64,000 nt of DNA from Cornus controversa (lineage: Eukaryota; Streptophyta; Magnoliopsida; Cornales; Cornaceae): contig CM048849.1 in the NCBI GenBank assembly GCA_026545225.1, forward strand, positions 31,816,336 through 31,880,335, written 5' to 3'. The notes beneath the pieces are model-generated. The model was not told where the DNA came from and did not search any database. It saw only the letters and a program-made list of their open reading frames with translations. The position numbers were made by a program, and so were the translations under genes. This document shows positions 11,396 to 21,775 of this stretch, piece after piece (position 1 is the first letter of the stretch; each line of letters opens with the position of its first letter).

Positions 11396-12682
11396 TGCTC
11401 TTCAACTAATTACTTGCTTATAGAGTTGTTCTTATTTACTTATTTATTTTTCAATTGATCAATAACAAACATGTTTCTACAGATGAGTTTTTGATGATGC
11501 CCACCTGCTATGTGAATGTGGTCGAATTGAATTGATTGAAAATTTGAATGATGCAAGTGTGTAAAGTCAAGTTGGAGTGTTGAGATCAGTCACTTTTGTT
11601 CTTTGTTTTTCTTTCTAGATTTCTTTATACAAAAAAGTGCATCCAAACTCTTCATTTTCTGTAACTATCGCTTATTCGATCACTAATTCGATCTATTGGT
11701 GCTAAAAAATTGTAACTAGGTTAGTTGCTGAACAATCAGAATTAGGTCTCACTATAACTTTTGGTTTGACAAGGACAAAGACTTTAGGGCATGTTTGCTA
11801 GGTCTGTTTTGATATTGTTTTTATGTTATGTTTTTAATTTTTTAGCCCAAAACACGTTTGGTAGAACTGGTTTGGTTTGGAAAAAGTGAAAACGTTATCT
11901 ATTTTGGGCCCAAAACCTGTATCACCAAAATGGTGATATTATTATGTTTTTGCATTACAGTCGGCCAAAACCAGAACATATTACTGTAGCGGAGGAACCA
12001 AACCAGCAAACTTATAACACCCTTGCGCATCATACAAAGGAAAAGTGATAACAGATTTGTGTTCTGTAACTACACCTCTTTTCTATCATTTTGAATGACT
12101 CCTTTGGCGATTCATGAGGTGATTCCACTATAAACCCTAGCTCTCTTCCACTTTCGCAACACTGAGCAAAGATCGAAGCTTTGTTCATTTTTCACCAAAA
12201 TTTCTTTCTCCTTGTTCACCATTTTACTTTAGCAATTTGAAGAAATCGTGAGCTTAAATGTGCAAAAAAATGAAAGGTATGAATTTTTCCTAATTTTGAT
12301 TTTTTCAAGTTCGTTTTTTTTTTTTGACTTTTTTATTTCTATATTTTTTACCTCTATGTCGATCTCTAGCTTTGAATGTTATTCGTGGAACATTTGATTG
12401 ATAATTGAATTTGGAAATTCGTATTCTAGAATATTGACTGTACCGATTGATCAAAATTTTGGAAATTGACGGTACTGGTTTGTTTATTGCGTTACACTTC
12501 GGATTTTGAGCTATAGTTTATAATTCAATTTAGTTAAATACTAGATTTAATTCTATATGCTCTTTTCTGTTTCCAGAACAGTCTTCGGAATGAAGATTGA
12601 TTGATTGATTTAAGTCCGTATATAGTGGAATTTGTATGCATGTGGTATCTTGATTGGGTACCTTGGGTGATTTGGTTATTTG
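11396..12682. repeat. Direct duplication, copy 2
   Basis: Second copy of the segment at 6783-8124, in the same orientation, lying just downstream of the F-box-associated exon. Both copies share the GGGC(C/A)TGTTTG segment, the telobox leader and the sequence after the splice donor, then diverge at about 12682. Confidence 0.85.
12127..12277 (+). promoter_or_regulatory. Orphan gene start, copy 2 (telobox leader and splice donor)
   Basis: CACTATAAACCCTAG repeats the TATA-like box and telobox (AAACCCTAG, 12132-12140). A leader and a possible donor (AAAG|GTATGA) follow at 12277. No coding exon is recognised downstream, as in copy 1. Confidence 0.4.
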
Positions 12683-13174
12683 GATTTTAGATTAAGTCGT
12701 TAAATTTTAGATGGATATTTATGCAATCAAGCCTTCTAATATTTTTTATGCGTACTTATAAATTTTTTTAGCTTTAGTGGCCTCTTGGCATACAATGCCT
12801 CAATCTTTATTTTTTCTGAACAGAGTTACTCTGAGGCATAAATGTCTTCATTCTCATCGTTAACAATCCTGCATCAAGGATATTTTACATATTTTACAAT
12901 AAGTGAAACATCTTCATCCGCAGTCATTGTGATGCACGTTCATTTTGGGTTGAGTTCTGGTACCAAAACCACAATACCTAATGAAGCTTGTAGGCAATAG
13001 CTCAATGAGAGTGAAGCATGGAAAGTATTACTTACTTTCATAAGTCTGATGTAGAAATTATACTTGTCCTTTAATGAACTTGCAACCTGTGTTACTGTAA
13101 ACAAACATATGCAAGTACAATTGGTGAAGACAGCATCAGAATATGGAATCTATGAGCCTCATTCAGATCATCAA
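12683..13174. other. Unassigned sequence
   Basis: AT-rich sequence with no long ORF, no clear repeat and no match to other parts of the window that I can see. Confidence 0.4.
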
Positions 13175-13787
13175 TTGTTCGTGATCATCTCATGTTCTAT
13201 TTGGCACACAATCCTTAGGATGTATGAAGCCTGTTAAATTTAGTAAATGCAATGAAGGCTTATTATGCACAGTGATGTCTGCTCTCTTCGATAATTTTGT
13301 GAATAGCCAAAAACCTGGCACTTGCACTGAGTGTCTAGTATGTAGAGTCCATTAGGAATACTAACATAAAAGATATCAAGGTAAAAATTTGAGCACCAAA
13401 GTTCAGGATATGATTTTTAGAAGAGCAACTTCTAGCAGCCTCATGATATAATTAGGGTTGATTTACCCTAATTATTTCAAAATCGGATGCTGAAAGGGGC
13501 ATCATGAATCAATGATCAATCAACCAGCGCAAGTATCTCCAACAACCAATAAAATTCATAATTACCTTCAAGGACACTCCAAACTAGTGAGTAGAAGAAA
13601 TGGCCATAAGCCAATGAAGAGAAGATTCATACTATAAGAGAGAGGGAACAAATAATATAAGACAGCTCAAGACAATATATAAAATGCAGATAACAATATT
13701 CATATTACTACCAAATAACAATCTAGAAACAGAGGGGCAGGAATGGGAAGCACGAAGTCTGCAGAAACATATTGATTAGAATTAGAG
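13175..13787. repeat. Dispersed repeat A, copy 1
   Basis: From TTCGTGATCATCTCATGTTC to about 13787 this matches 40957-41011 plus 48695-49285. The second copy is split by a TR-GAG retrotransposon, so this copy shows the empty site at about 13225. It has no ORF and its nature is unknown. At 13788 it joins a Del-like LTR fossil that is not present at that point in the other copy. Confidence 0.85.
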
Positions 13788-14880
13788 AAATATATGATTG
13801 GGCATCTCCGACTTCCATGCATTACTCGCCCTTTTTGGATAAAACCTTTGGATAACACTCCGATTTCACATTTGTGCTCATTAGGCATATATATCACAAA
13901 ATATATATTTTCATGCTTTTCAATGCACATCATTGTTATGTAAATTCTAGCATCCATCACTTCACCACATACCACATATAACCACATATATGTCACAACA
14001 AATGCATATCCCTCACATATGCCTACCATTCACAACCAAGCATATTTTGATCATGCTTGCCCAAATGTACACACTTGTTATCATTAAACTAACATGCATA
14101 CACTCTTCATATACCTCCACAATCAACATATAATCACATATATGCATCCAACAATACACATAACTTACATATGCATATAATACACGACAAAGTTAAACAT
14201 GCTCTCATTTTTGCACACTTTGCACATATTCAGTCCACACATCATATCTCTATCAATATGAATTACACTAGCATGTAGAATCATAAGGACAGAGATGAAA
14301 CTAAACCCCACAGCCCCTCCACATGTCTCTCATACATGCTAACCCCCTCCAAATCACCTGAAACCCTAGAATCAACAACTAGGAGAGAAAGAACACCCTT
14401 ACCTCAAATTTGAAGACTTTCAAAGCACTTTCTAAGATTTTCAGTGTGTTCCACCTTGCAGAAATTCAAGTTTGTTCAATTCAAACCGAAGCCCTCACCA
14501 AGCTCTACGAGTTGTCTTTCGGCAGCTCCCGAATCCAAGTCTGTAGCCTCCGAAATGAAGAGAGAAGGAAGAGGGAGGAAAGAGAGAGATACAACCGTCT
14601 ATTTTGGTCAATGAGAAATGAAATATCTCTGCAGCCCAGATATTTAAAGCCCCTAAGACGCAAAATGACCAAAATGCCCCAGGGCCACTTAACGTACCCT
14701 CTCGACCTTCATTTTCGATTTCGAAATCACTTCCTTAACTCTTTAAACATTTTTTTGGTCTATTACCAAAAATGAATTTTTTTTGAAAAAAATTTGGATT
14801 TTCGGGCCCACCCAACCCGTTTGTCGGGCCCCATTGACCCAAATTTTTTAACTTTGTCCAAACATTCTGAAAAATTCCAA
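13788..14880. mobile_element. Del/Tekay-like LTR fossil (partial)
   Basis: Bases 13788-14104 match 53186-53504, which lies in a better-delimited Del-like LTR. The rest (CCTAGAATCAACAACTAGG, the acidic run near 14560, GGGCCCACCCAACCC near 14805) resembles the body of a Ty3/Gypsy chromovirus-type LTR. Neither terminus is clean. No internal domain is attached. It is an old, broken fragment. Confidence 0.5.
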
Positions 14881-15258
14881 AGACCTTTAATCAACTATTC
14901 AAACATATTTCCCACTCTTGAAACATCCAAAATATTATTCAAAACGCATTTATGGCAAAAAAGATGAAAAATATGACACATGTCAAATTTTGGTTCCGGT
15001 CTCTCTAGAAAATAAGCTTGCACCTTCATTATAAACATACCAAATTGTAAAGTTAACTCAGCCCAACAATTATATTCACTATTGGAGGATGAAAACACAA
15101 CATCTTGAGTTTATTAATCAAAATGATCTAATACCAGAAGGCGTTTCATATTGCATTCCAATCTAGAACAAATATTAAGAAAAAACCTTAGTTCAAAAAT
15201 CAAACTAATGCAGACAAAGAGAAAGAAAAAATATTCAAACTGAACAAAGCCCAACACC
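14881..15258. other. Unassigned sequence before the first TR-GAG element
   Basis: AT-rich sequence without an ORF or recognisable repeat. The AGAAT at 15259-15263 is the left target-site duplication of the next element. Confidence 0.5.
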
Positions 15259-15263
15259 AGAAT

Positions 15264-16459
15264 TGTCACATATAAATTTGTAATTGGCATATTTCGGTGA
15301 TCAAAACCTGAATGATCGAGTTGTAATTTTCATGTTATTTTATGTAACCGATCATCGACAACTTCGAACTAACACTCAAGTGCATGGAAGCTGATAAATT
15401 AGTTAGAACACCATAGTACAGGTAAGTATGGTGAGGACACTCTGTACTTTTTAGTTCCGAGCCTATTTTGAAAAACCAGAGGTTAAATGAAAAGTTTAAT
15501 GTTTTTCAAAGTAGGACCGGTCCCCAATATTTAGGACCGGTCCAACTTTTCTCGGTAAGATCGGTTCTGCAGGAGTTCAAAAAGTCCCACCGGTCCTATT
15601 TATTTGGCACCGGTCCCATTTAGCCTGTTCCAAATAGGAAATAAATTTTGACGGAAATTCTGATTCCTATTGGGTTTGAAACTTCTAGGAATGTTCTATT
15701 TTGGTATTCAACTTCTTTTCCAAGTAGAATTAGGGCTTCCTTGCCTATATATATGTATCCATATTTTCTCTACAAACGGGTGAAAAAAGAGAAGCCCTGA
15801 AATATTATTTTTAAAGAGAGAAAGTATATACATAATAATTAGGGTTTATATATTTTTAAGAACACACATCCATACTACACGAGTGATTTTTAGGATGGTG
15901 TTCTACTTCTGATTAGCTGCTCAGAGACTGCATCAAATCTATTTGCTGATCAGAACATTGGATTGAATGTTCTTCGCTTGCTTACTTGCTGAGGAAGAAA
16001 GGTGACCAGATTGCACTACGAAGGGAACAAAATACTTGCTGAGTATTTTGGTTCTTCCAGCAACCTTTCTGTAAGGGTGGTGACGTTAGCCGGAAGTCTG
16101 CAGTAGTTGGACGTGTTGTCGCAATCATAAGCCTGAGGTGTTCCGCATCAGATCCTTGACAGAGTGAAGAGGGGTGTGAGACTGAGACAGAGTCTGTTGT
16201 ACTTTACTTCATCATAGTGAATTGGTTCCCTGAGGCATGCCGCCTCCCTCTGTGGTTTTTTCCGCCTTGGGTTTCCACGTATATCTGGTGCATTCTTTTC
16301 TTTACTTGCACTTTATTTATTTGCTTGCGTTAATTGTTTAATTAATTGGACTTAAAATTGAATTAATTAAAAATTAAGCAAACGAGCAAGTGATCCTATT
16401 CACCCCCCTCTAGGTTCTAAAATACTTTTCGCAATCGCTTCCGCACCGTGCAACTCACA
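15264..16459 (+). repeat. 5' LTR of TR-GAG copy 1
   Basis: 1196 bp ending in CAACTCACA, directly before the primer binding site. It holds an ACCGGT palindrome cluster (15516-15614) and a probable TATA box (CCTATATATATG, near 15745), so the palindromes fall in U3, upstream of the presumed start site. Confidence 0.92.
15516..15614. promoter_or_regulatory. Four ACCGGT palindromes in the LTR, pair-spacer-pair
   Basis: ACCGGT occurs at 15516, 15536, 15589 and 15609: two pairs, each with a 20-base period, 53 bases apart. The first two extend to GGACCGGTCC. The same set is in the other three LTRs of this family, with one site varied in one of them. Confidence 0.75.
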
Positions 16460-16460
16460 A

Positions 16461-16473
16461 TTGGTATCAGAGC
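16461..16473 (+). other. Primer binding site, initiator Met tRNA
   Basis: TTGGTATCAGAGC, two bases after the LTR end, matches the 3' end of plant initiator Met tRNA as used by most Copia elements. Confidence 0.9.
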
Positions 16474-16550
16474 AGTGTTCTCTAATTTGTGAGTAGTTCC
16501 TTGCAAAGTTTTTTTTTTAATCAAAATTTAGTTTGTTTTCAAAAATTACT

Positions 16551-18611
16551 ATGGAATCTAGTATAAAAGAGGGTGGATCGATTCAGCGAACTCCTTTGTT
16601 TGATGGTTCAAATTATACTTTCTGGAAGTCTCGCATGAAAACTTTTTTAAAATCTCAAGGAGAGAGAGTTTGGATGGCTGTAGAGAATGGCTATAAAATT
16701 CCTACCATTACAACTGGTGATGGTGATGTTGTTGTGACTGTAGAAAAGGATAAGGCAACATGGTCTAATGCTGAACATGAAGATGCAAATAATAATAACA
16801 AGGGTTTATATGCTATATTTAATTCTGTTGTTCCTTCTGAATTTGCTAGAATTTCTGCGTGTTCCACTTCGAAAGAAGCATGGAATATTTTACAGGTAAC
16901 TCATGAGGGTACCACCAAGGTAAGGAGATCTAAGCTACAAATGCTTGCCACTAAATTTGAAACAATTAGAATGGATGAAGATGAGATGTTTTTTGATTTT
17001 TATTCTAGGCTTAATGATATTGTTCAAAGTAGTGCTAACCTTGGAGAGAAAATTCCTTCTTTTCAGATTATTAGAAAAATCATGAGATCATTGCCTGATA
17101 GGTTTCAAGCTAAGTTGGAAGCCTTAGATGAAAGCAGAGATGTAGATTCTATGGAGGTGGCTGAGTTAGTTGGATCAATTCAAACTTTTGAGATGAAATA
17201 TCCAAAGCTTCAGAAATCAAAAAATTTGGCTTTAAAAACATCAAAGACTTCAAAGTCTTCAAGTTTGTCAAATTGTTCAAATTCTTCAAAATCTGAAGTT
17301 GAAAAAATTGAAAGGTTTGAATATGATTCAGATAATGATGTTGCACTCCTTGCTAGGAAATTTAGAAAGATTCTTGAATATGAAAAAGGTAAAAATTTGA
17401 GAAAAGGAAATCCTTCTAAATTTCGGAATCAAAGCATATCATCCAAAGGTAAGGAAAGGAAAGAGAAAGAAGATGACTCTAAGGAAATTGAGGTTACTTG
17501 TTGGACATGTGGTGGTAAAGGTCATACATCTAATCAATGTCCAAGTCCTAAGAACAATAGCTTTAGTGCAAAGAAAATTTCAAACAAGAAAGTTATGAAA
17601 GCTATTATTTCTGAGTCTGAATCTTCTAACTCTGATAGTGATTCTTCTGTTGAGAATGACTCTCTTGCTTTTGTGGCTTTATTGAATGGTGATACTGCTA
17701 ATGATTCTTCCTCTGATGTAGGTGAAACAGAGATGTACACTACTCTCAGTCAAGTAGGGTCTGATGATTCAGAAGATGAGCAGTCTGATGTAGAATCATG
17801 TGAAAGCAAGCTGCCAGAACTGTTTGAAAAATTGCTGGAAGCTTATAATAAAAAATCTGAGAAGCTGAAGCAAGAAAAATCTGAGAAAGAGACATTGAAA
17901 AAAAAGAATGAAGATCAAGTGAAGTTGATTGAAGAAAGTAAAGCTGAAATTCTGAATCTTCAAGGCAAAGTCAAGTTTCTCGAAAGCGAGGTAAGTCAAG
18001 CTATTTCTGCTAAAGATGTTCTTATTGCTAGAATTAATTTTCTTGAGTCTGAATTGAGAAAATCACAAGAGAAATTAATTGCCTTTACTTCTTGGCAGAT
18101 TAAGCTTGATAGCATGATTAGTGTTGGTAAGCCTGTAGGAGATAAGACTGGATTAGGTTTTGTTGGGTCATCGTCTAAGGAAAAAACTATTTTTGTTAAA
18201 CCCAATAATTTGATTGTGTCTGAACCCAAACCTAAGTCTCAAGTTGAGTCTGTGCATCCTAATGTTGTGTCCAATGTGCTTTATTGTTCTTTTTGTGGTA
18301 AGAATGGACATAGTCAACACTATTGCTATAAAAAGAGAAGACATTCTAATTCTGATTTTTATGTGCATAATTCTTTTGCTAAGAATAGGGTTCATGCTAA
18401 AAAGCCACATTATTGGAACAAACCCAAAAATTCTCAAGGTAAAAAGAATTCAAATAAAAAGAAGAATGTTTTTGCTTCTCCACAATTCTTTCCTCAAAAA
18501 TTGCATGTTAAAACTATCTGGATGAAAAAGGAAGATTTGGAGAAGTTTGTGCCTGTTGATACTATGGGATTTATTCCTAATAAGTCTTTAGGTGCAAAAC
18601 CCCCTAACTAG
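16551..18611 (+). CDS. Copia-like gag with two CCHC zinc knuckles (686 aa)
   Basis: The product should form the virus-like particle core and bind element RNA. The N-terminus reads FDGSNYTFWKSRMKTFL (DUF4219-like), followed by the UBN2/gag domain with W and EAWNILQVTHEGT to about residue 220. Next are a Ser/Lys-rich linker, a first zinc knuckle CWTCGGKGHTSNQC at about 317-330, an acidic Ser-rich region, a long charged coiled coil (roughly 425-510), a second CCHC knuckle CSFCGKNGHSQHYC, and a basic tail. ATG 16551 is preferred to 16533 because the MESS start is shared with the other copy and close to the leader. The frame ends without any protease or pol domain. Open and close to the second copy (42296-44356), which suggests recent activity or selection on gag. 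Confidence 0.88.
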   Translation: MESSIKEGGSIQRTPLFDGSNYTFWKSRMKTFLKSQGERVWMAVENGYKIPTITTGDGDVVVTVEKDKATWSNAEHEDANNNNKGLYAIFNSVVPSEFARISACSTSKEAWNILQVTHEGTTKVRRSKLQMLATKFETIRMDEDEMFFDFYSRLNDIVQSSANLGEKIPSFQIIRKIMRSLPDRFQAKLEALDESRDVDSMEVAELVGSIQTFEMKYPKLQKSKNLALKTSKTSKSSSLSNCSNSSKSEVEKIERFEYDSDNDVALLARKFRKILEYEKGKNLRKGNPSKFRNQSISSKGKERKEKEDDSKEIEVTCWTCGGKGHTSNQCPSPKNNSFSAKKISNKKVMKAIISESESSNSDSDSSVENDSLAFVALLNGDTANDSSSDVGETEMYTTLSQVGSDDSEDEQSDVESCESKLPELFEKLLEAYNKKSEKLKQEKSEKETLKKKNEDQVKLIEESKAEILNLQGKVKFLESEVSQAISAKDVLIARINFLESELRKSQEKLIAFTSWQIKLDSMISVGKPVGDKTGLGFVGSSSKEKTIFVKPNNLIVSEPKPKSQVESVHPNVVSNVLYCSFCGKNGHSQHYCYKKRRHSNSDFYVHNSFAKNRVHAKKPHYWNKPKNSQGKKNSNKKKNVFASPQFFPQKLHVKTIWMKKEDLEKFVPVDTMGFIPNKSLGAKPPN

Positions 18612-19767
18612 GTTATTAGGACTTTGATGGTCATGGACTGAGCTTATGTTCATTTATTTGTTTTCCATTGGACCATATTTTTTTTATAGGTTAGGTTTTG
18701 TTTATTTTTAGTAATAATCATATGAGATTATGATAATTATATTTTTCTGAGAAATGATGTGATTTTCTTATATTTCTTTTTAATTTCACTTTGATTTGTG
18801 AATGCATAATTGGGACACTTAGTTTGTCAATGAATGAAGTGCTTGATTTTATGATCTAAACATTGATGACCAATGTGCTGTATTTATTTCTTTTTAGAGG
18901 TAAATCTTCTGAGTCCATACAATTTGTGCACTAGTCCAACTCTGAGAGAATTGATTGAAAACTAATGAGAAGTTGACTAGAATATATTGTATGAGTAGCA
19001 TCGAAAGCTTAAATGATCAATGAAAGAAAATGATGAAAAAAAATTATGTTTGTAATCAGCATGAAAAGAAAAAAAAAAGAAATTTGCTGAATATCTAAGA
19101 CAAAAGGAAAAGGCTACCTTCGGAATGTGTTCGTAGCTTCCACTACAATGTAAATCTCCAATGAGATATCTTTAAAATTTTGAAGAGTTGTTTTGAGGAA
19201 AATAGCTGGCTGCCCGTAAGAGTGAAAGCCACCGTCTTAGAAGAAGAAAAAAAAAATGATGATGAATGAAAAATAAATGATTGATCTTGTGGAGTTATAT
19301 TTGCTTATTATCCAATATGTTTTAGATGATGAATCAAAGGAATTTGATTAATTTTTGATGAAGTTGGATTGCACACACACACATGGATTTATTAGATGAA
19401 TTTCTAAATTTTTATAAATATTTGTGTGTTGGAAGTTGTGTCATGATCATGAATTTGAGAATGAATTTTAAAGACAATCTATGGGTTTTAAAATTCTGCA
19501 ATTATAAATGTTTGAAATTGTTCAGAAATTTTAGAACTCATGTTATTCTCTGAAAAATGTGTTTTGATTATTCTCATGAGATTATTCATGTTTTAGTGTT
19601 ATTTTTTCCTTAAAAAAAAAATTTTCAAATAATTCAAAAATATGTTTATTTTGATTTTGTGGTTATTTTTCACTCTTTATGTGCTAAATTGCTAAATCAG
19701 ATTAAAAATATGTGTTTTTGGTGAATTAAAGGTCCAAAGTGTAATTTTTCATAATTCACAAAGTTGG
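18612..19767 (+). other. TR-GAG spacer between gag and palindrome cluster
   Basis: Noncoding, conserved with copy 2 (44357-45495). It holds A/G-rich runs near 19060-19080 and 19245-19260, which bracket a more complex block (GGCTACCTTCGGAATGTG ... AGCCACCGTCTTAG). No ORF of note. Confidence 0.6.
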
Positions 19768-19857
19768 ACCGGTCCCCATTATTGAGCACCGGTCGCACTT
19801 CTGCAGGTTCTGAGGAACAGAAAGAAGTTGGACCGGTCCCCAAATATGAGGACCGGT
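19768..19857. promoter_or_regulatory. Internal cluster of four ACCGGT palindromes upstream of the accessory gene
   Basis: ACCGGT lies at 19768, 19788, 19832 and 19852: two pairs of 20-base period, 44 bases apart. The spacer has CTGCAG and the palindrome GTTCTGAGGAAC. It resembles the LTR cluster (GGACCGGTCCCC then A/T then ACCGGT), so the two are probably paralogous. A (GC)n run and a TTTTAAAT word follow near 19893-19917, then a CT-rich leader. Confidence 0.75.
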
Positions 19858-20225
19858 CGCACTTAGCGGATGCCCAGTTTTGATGAAATTTTGCGCGCGC
19901 GCTGTGTTGTTTTAAATCCCTCATTCACTCTCACACGCACACACACTCATATCTCACTCTCACTCAATCTCTCTAACTTTAAAACTCTCCAACTCACATA
20001 AGTTTCTCTTCATCTATTTTTCTTTTTAATTTGTGATTATTGGAGGTTGGGATTAAACTTGTGGAGGATTGTGGTGTTTGTGGTTTATTGATTGTTGATT
20101 TGGGAGAGTTTGAACAAATAAATAGCTTTGACATTTGGGGATTTTGCACTTGCACACCAAGTGTTCGACAATTTGACTCAATGGAACTTTTGTCGTTATT
20201 TTTGGTCCCGTTCATTGTAGTTCTT

Positions 20226-21272
20226 ATGGCACGAAAGAGGGGACGTACTGAGGCGTCTACCAGTGATGAGAATCGAATTGTATTCACATTAGACATGTTT
20301 GAAGATGAGTTCAATTTCAATAATTTTGTGAATGTAATAGGGTGCCGGGCTATGAGGATTGAAAGGCAAGTCAATCTTGCGATAATCAAGCGCAAATGGG
20401 AGATGAATTTTGTGCAATACTTTGAAGACAATGGTTGGGAGTCTCTTTGTGATCTTAGAGAAATTGTAAAGCCTGACATGGTCCGATATTTTTATGGCAA
20501 CATGATTACATCAAGCTTGGACGACCTAATGTTTGTGACTAAATGTTATGGTATTTGAGTTGAAGTCACCAAGGACAAAATTGCCAATATGTTAGGTATT
20601 GCAGAGAATGAAGATGGCATTGTATTGCCATATCAAGTTGAGGATCTAAACAGACCGAGCATGGATGATATGATTAGAGAGTTGTGCATACCCGAAGCCC
20701 CACGGCTAGTAGACAGATTGCCTTCACTCTACCTTACCGATGAGGTCTCGGCTTTGAACTTGATAGTCTCGTACAATTTAGATCCTCATGACCACAAGGG
20801 TAATTTGATTAAGAGTAGAGCTGAGATTCTTTATCACATTGTTCGAGGAGATCCGATCAATCTTTCAGCAACAATCATGCGTACCATGATCTTAGCCACT
20901 CAACATTCTAGGTCTTCATCAGCCTTACCTTTTCCACAGATAGTGATGGCTATTTTGAGGGATGCTAGGGTTCGTATTCCAGAGAGAGCTGATATTGAGA
21001 AACCGAAAGGGATGATTGATGCCACATCAATTACTCGCTCGGTAAACAAGAAGGAGAAGGACAGAAAGGCCTATGAGCTCAGTCAAGGAGCTGGTCAGGC
21101 TGTGTCTGGGGGTCGAGGAGTTTTCCAACTTCCTGCGACTGAAACACCCGTGATGGCCAATCAGATGAACCAAGTTCTCAGGTTCATTCAGCAAGGGTTC
21201 GATCGCCTACATGCTAGGATAGACAAGCTTGACCCTGCTGGTTCTGATGAGTCTGCTGATGAGGCTGACTAG
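20226..21272 (+). pseudogene. Accessory gene of TR-GAG copy 1 (putative plant transposon protein family)
   Basis: The coding region starts MARKRGRTEASTSDENRIVF and includes a conserved core (NGWESLCDLREIVKPDMVRYF) and a later block (ALPFPQIVMAIL). The C-terminal helix is heptad-like (NQVLRFIQQGFDRLHARIDK) with an acidic end. This resembles the putative plant transposon protein family found in plant retroelements, whose function is unknown. It shares its start, core pattern and upstream leader with the gene at 59850-61079 in the Athila-like element. About one break in this copy. The nuclear-looking basic N-terminus and coiled C-terminus would fit a nucleic-acid-binding or regulatory role, which is inference. 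Confidence 0.75.
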
Positions 21273-21483
21273 ACTTAGACTTTAGGTCTTGCTATATTTT
21301 TGCTCTAGACTATTGTTGATTTCTTTATCTTTGATGTCTAGATTATTTATTTTGGTTTAGTCCATCAACTGATATGTTTTGGATATTAATTTAATCAGTG
21401 ATGATAATTATGTTTGTCTTAATCTCTCTATGTGCTTCATGATTTATCTATATTTTTTTGTTAGCTCTTTGTCAATTTGTTCC

Positions 21484-21775
21484 AAAAAGGGGGAGATAAT
21501 ATTGTTGACAAAGCGCGATAAATATTTATCAGATTAAGGGGGAGATATTGATATATGATTATCTTTCATTATTAAGCTTTTCATAGGTTGTGTTGTTTAA
21601 GAGATGTGCAGGTACAATAGGTTTTTACTAACCGTCTTGAACACACAAGTAAAGCTTCTGATGATCAGTTCTATATTTCTGTGTATTTGGGCAAATTTGT
21701 AATCTAATTTTTCCAATGGGTTAGGTTATTGATTGTCTAAGTGGTTTTGTCACGAAATTGGCGAAAGGGGGAGAT
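21484..21775 (+). other. Three polypurine-tract-like motifs before the 3' LTR
   Basis: AAAAAGGGGGAGAT at 21484, AAGGGGGAGAT at 21536 and AAAGGGGGAGAT at 21764-21775. The last abuts the LTR and is the likely plus-strand primer. Confidence 0.8.

Noticed and set aside
15516-15614. CRISPR-like repeat array
   Set aside because: Plant nuclear retrotransposon context, repeats of only 6-10 bases, and only four of them.
16461-16473. tRNA gene fragment
   Set aside because: It is a primer binding site directly after the LTR, with no cloverleaf around it. The same holds for 55027-55044.
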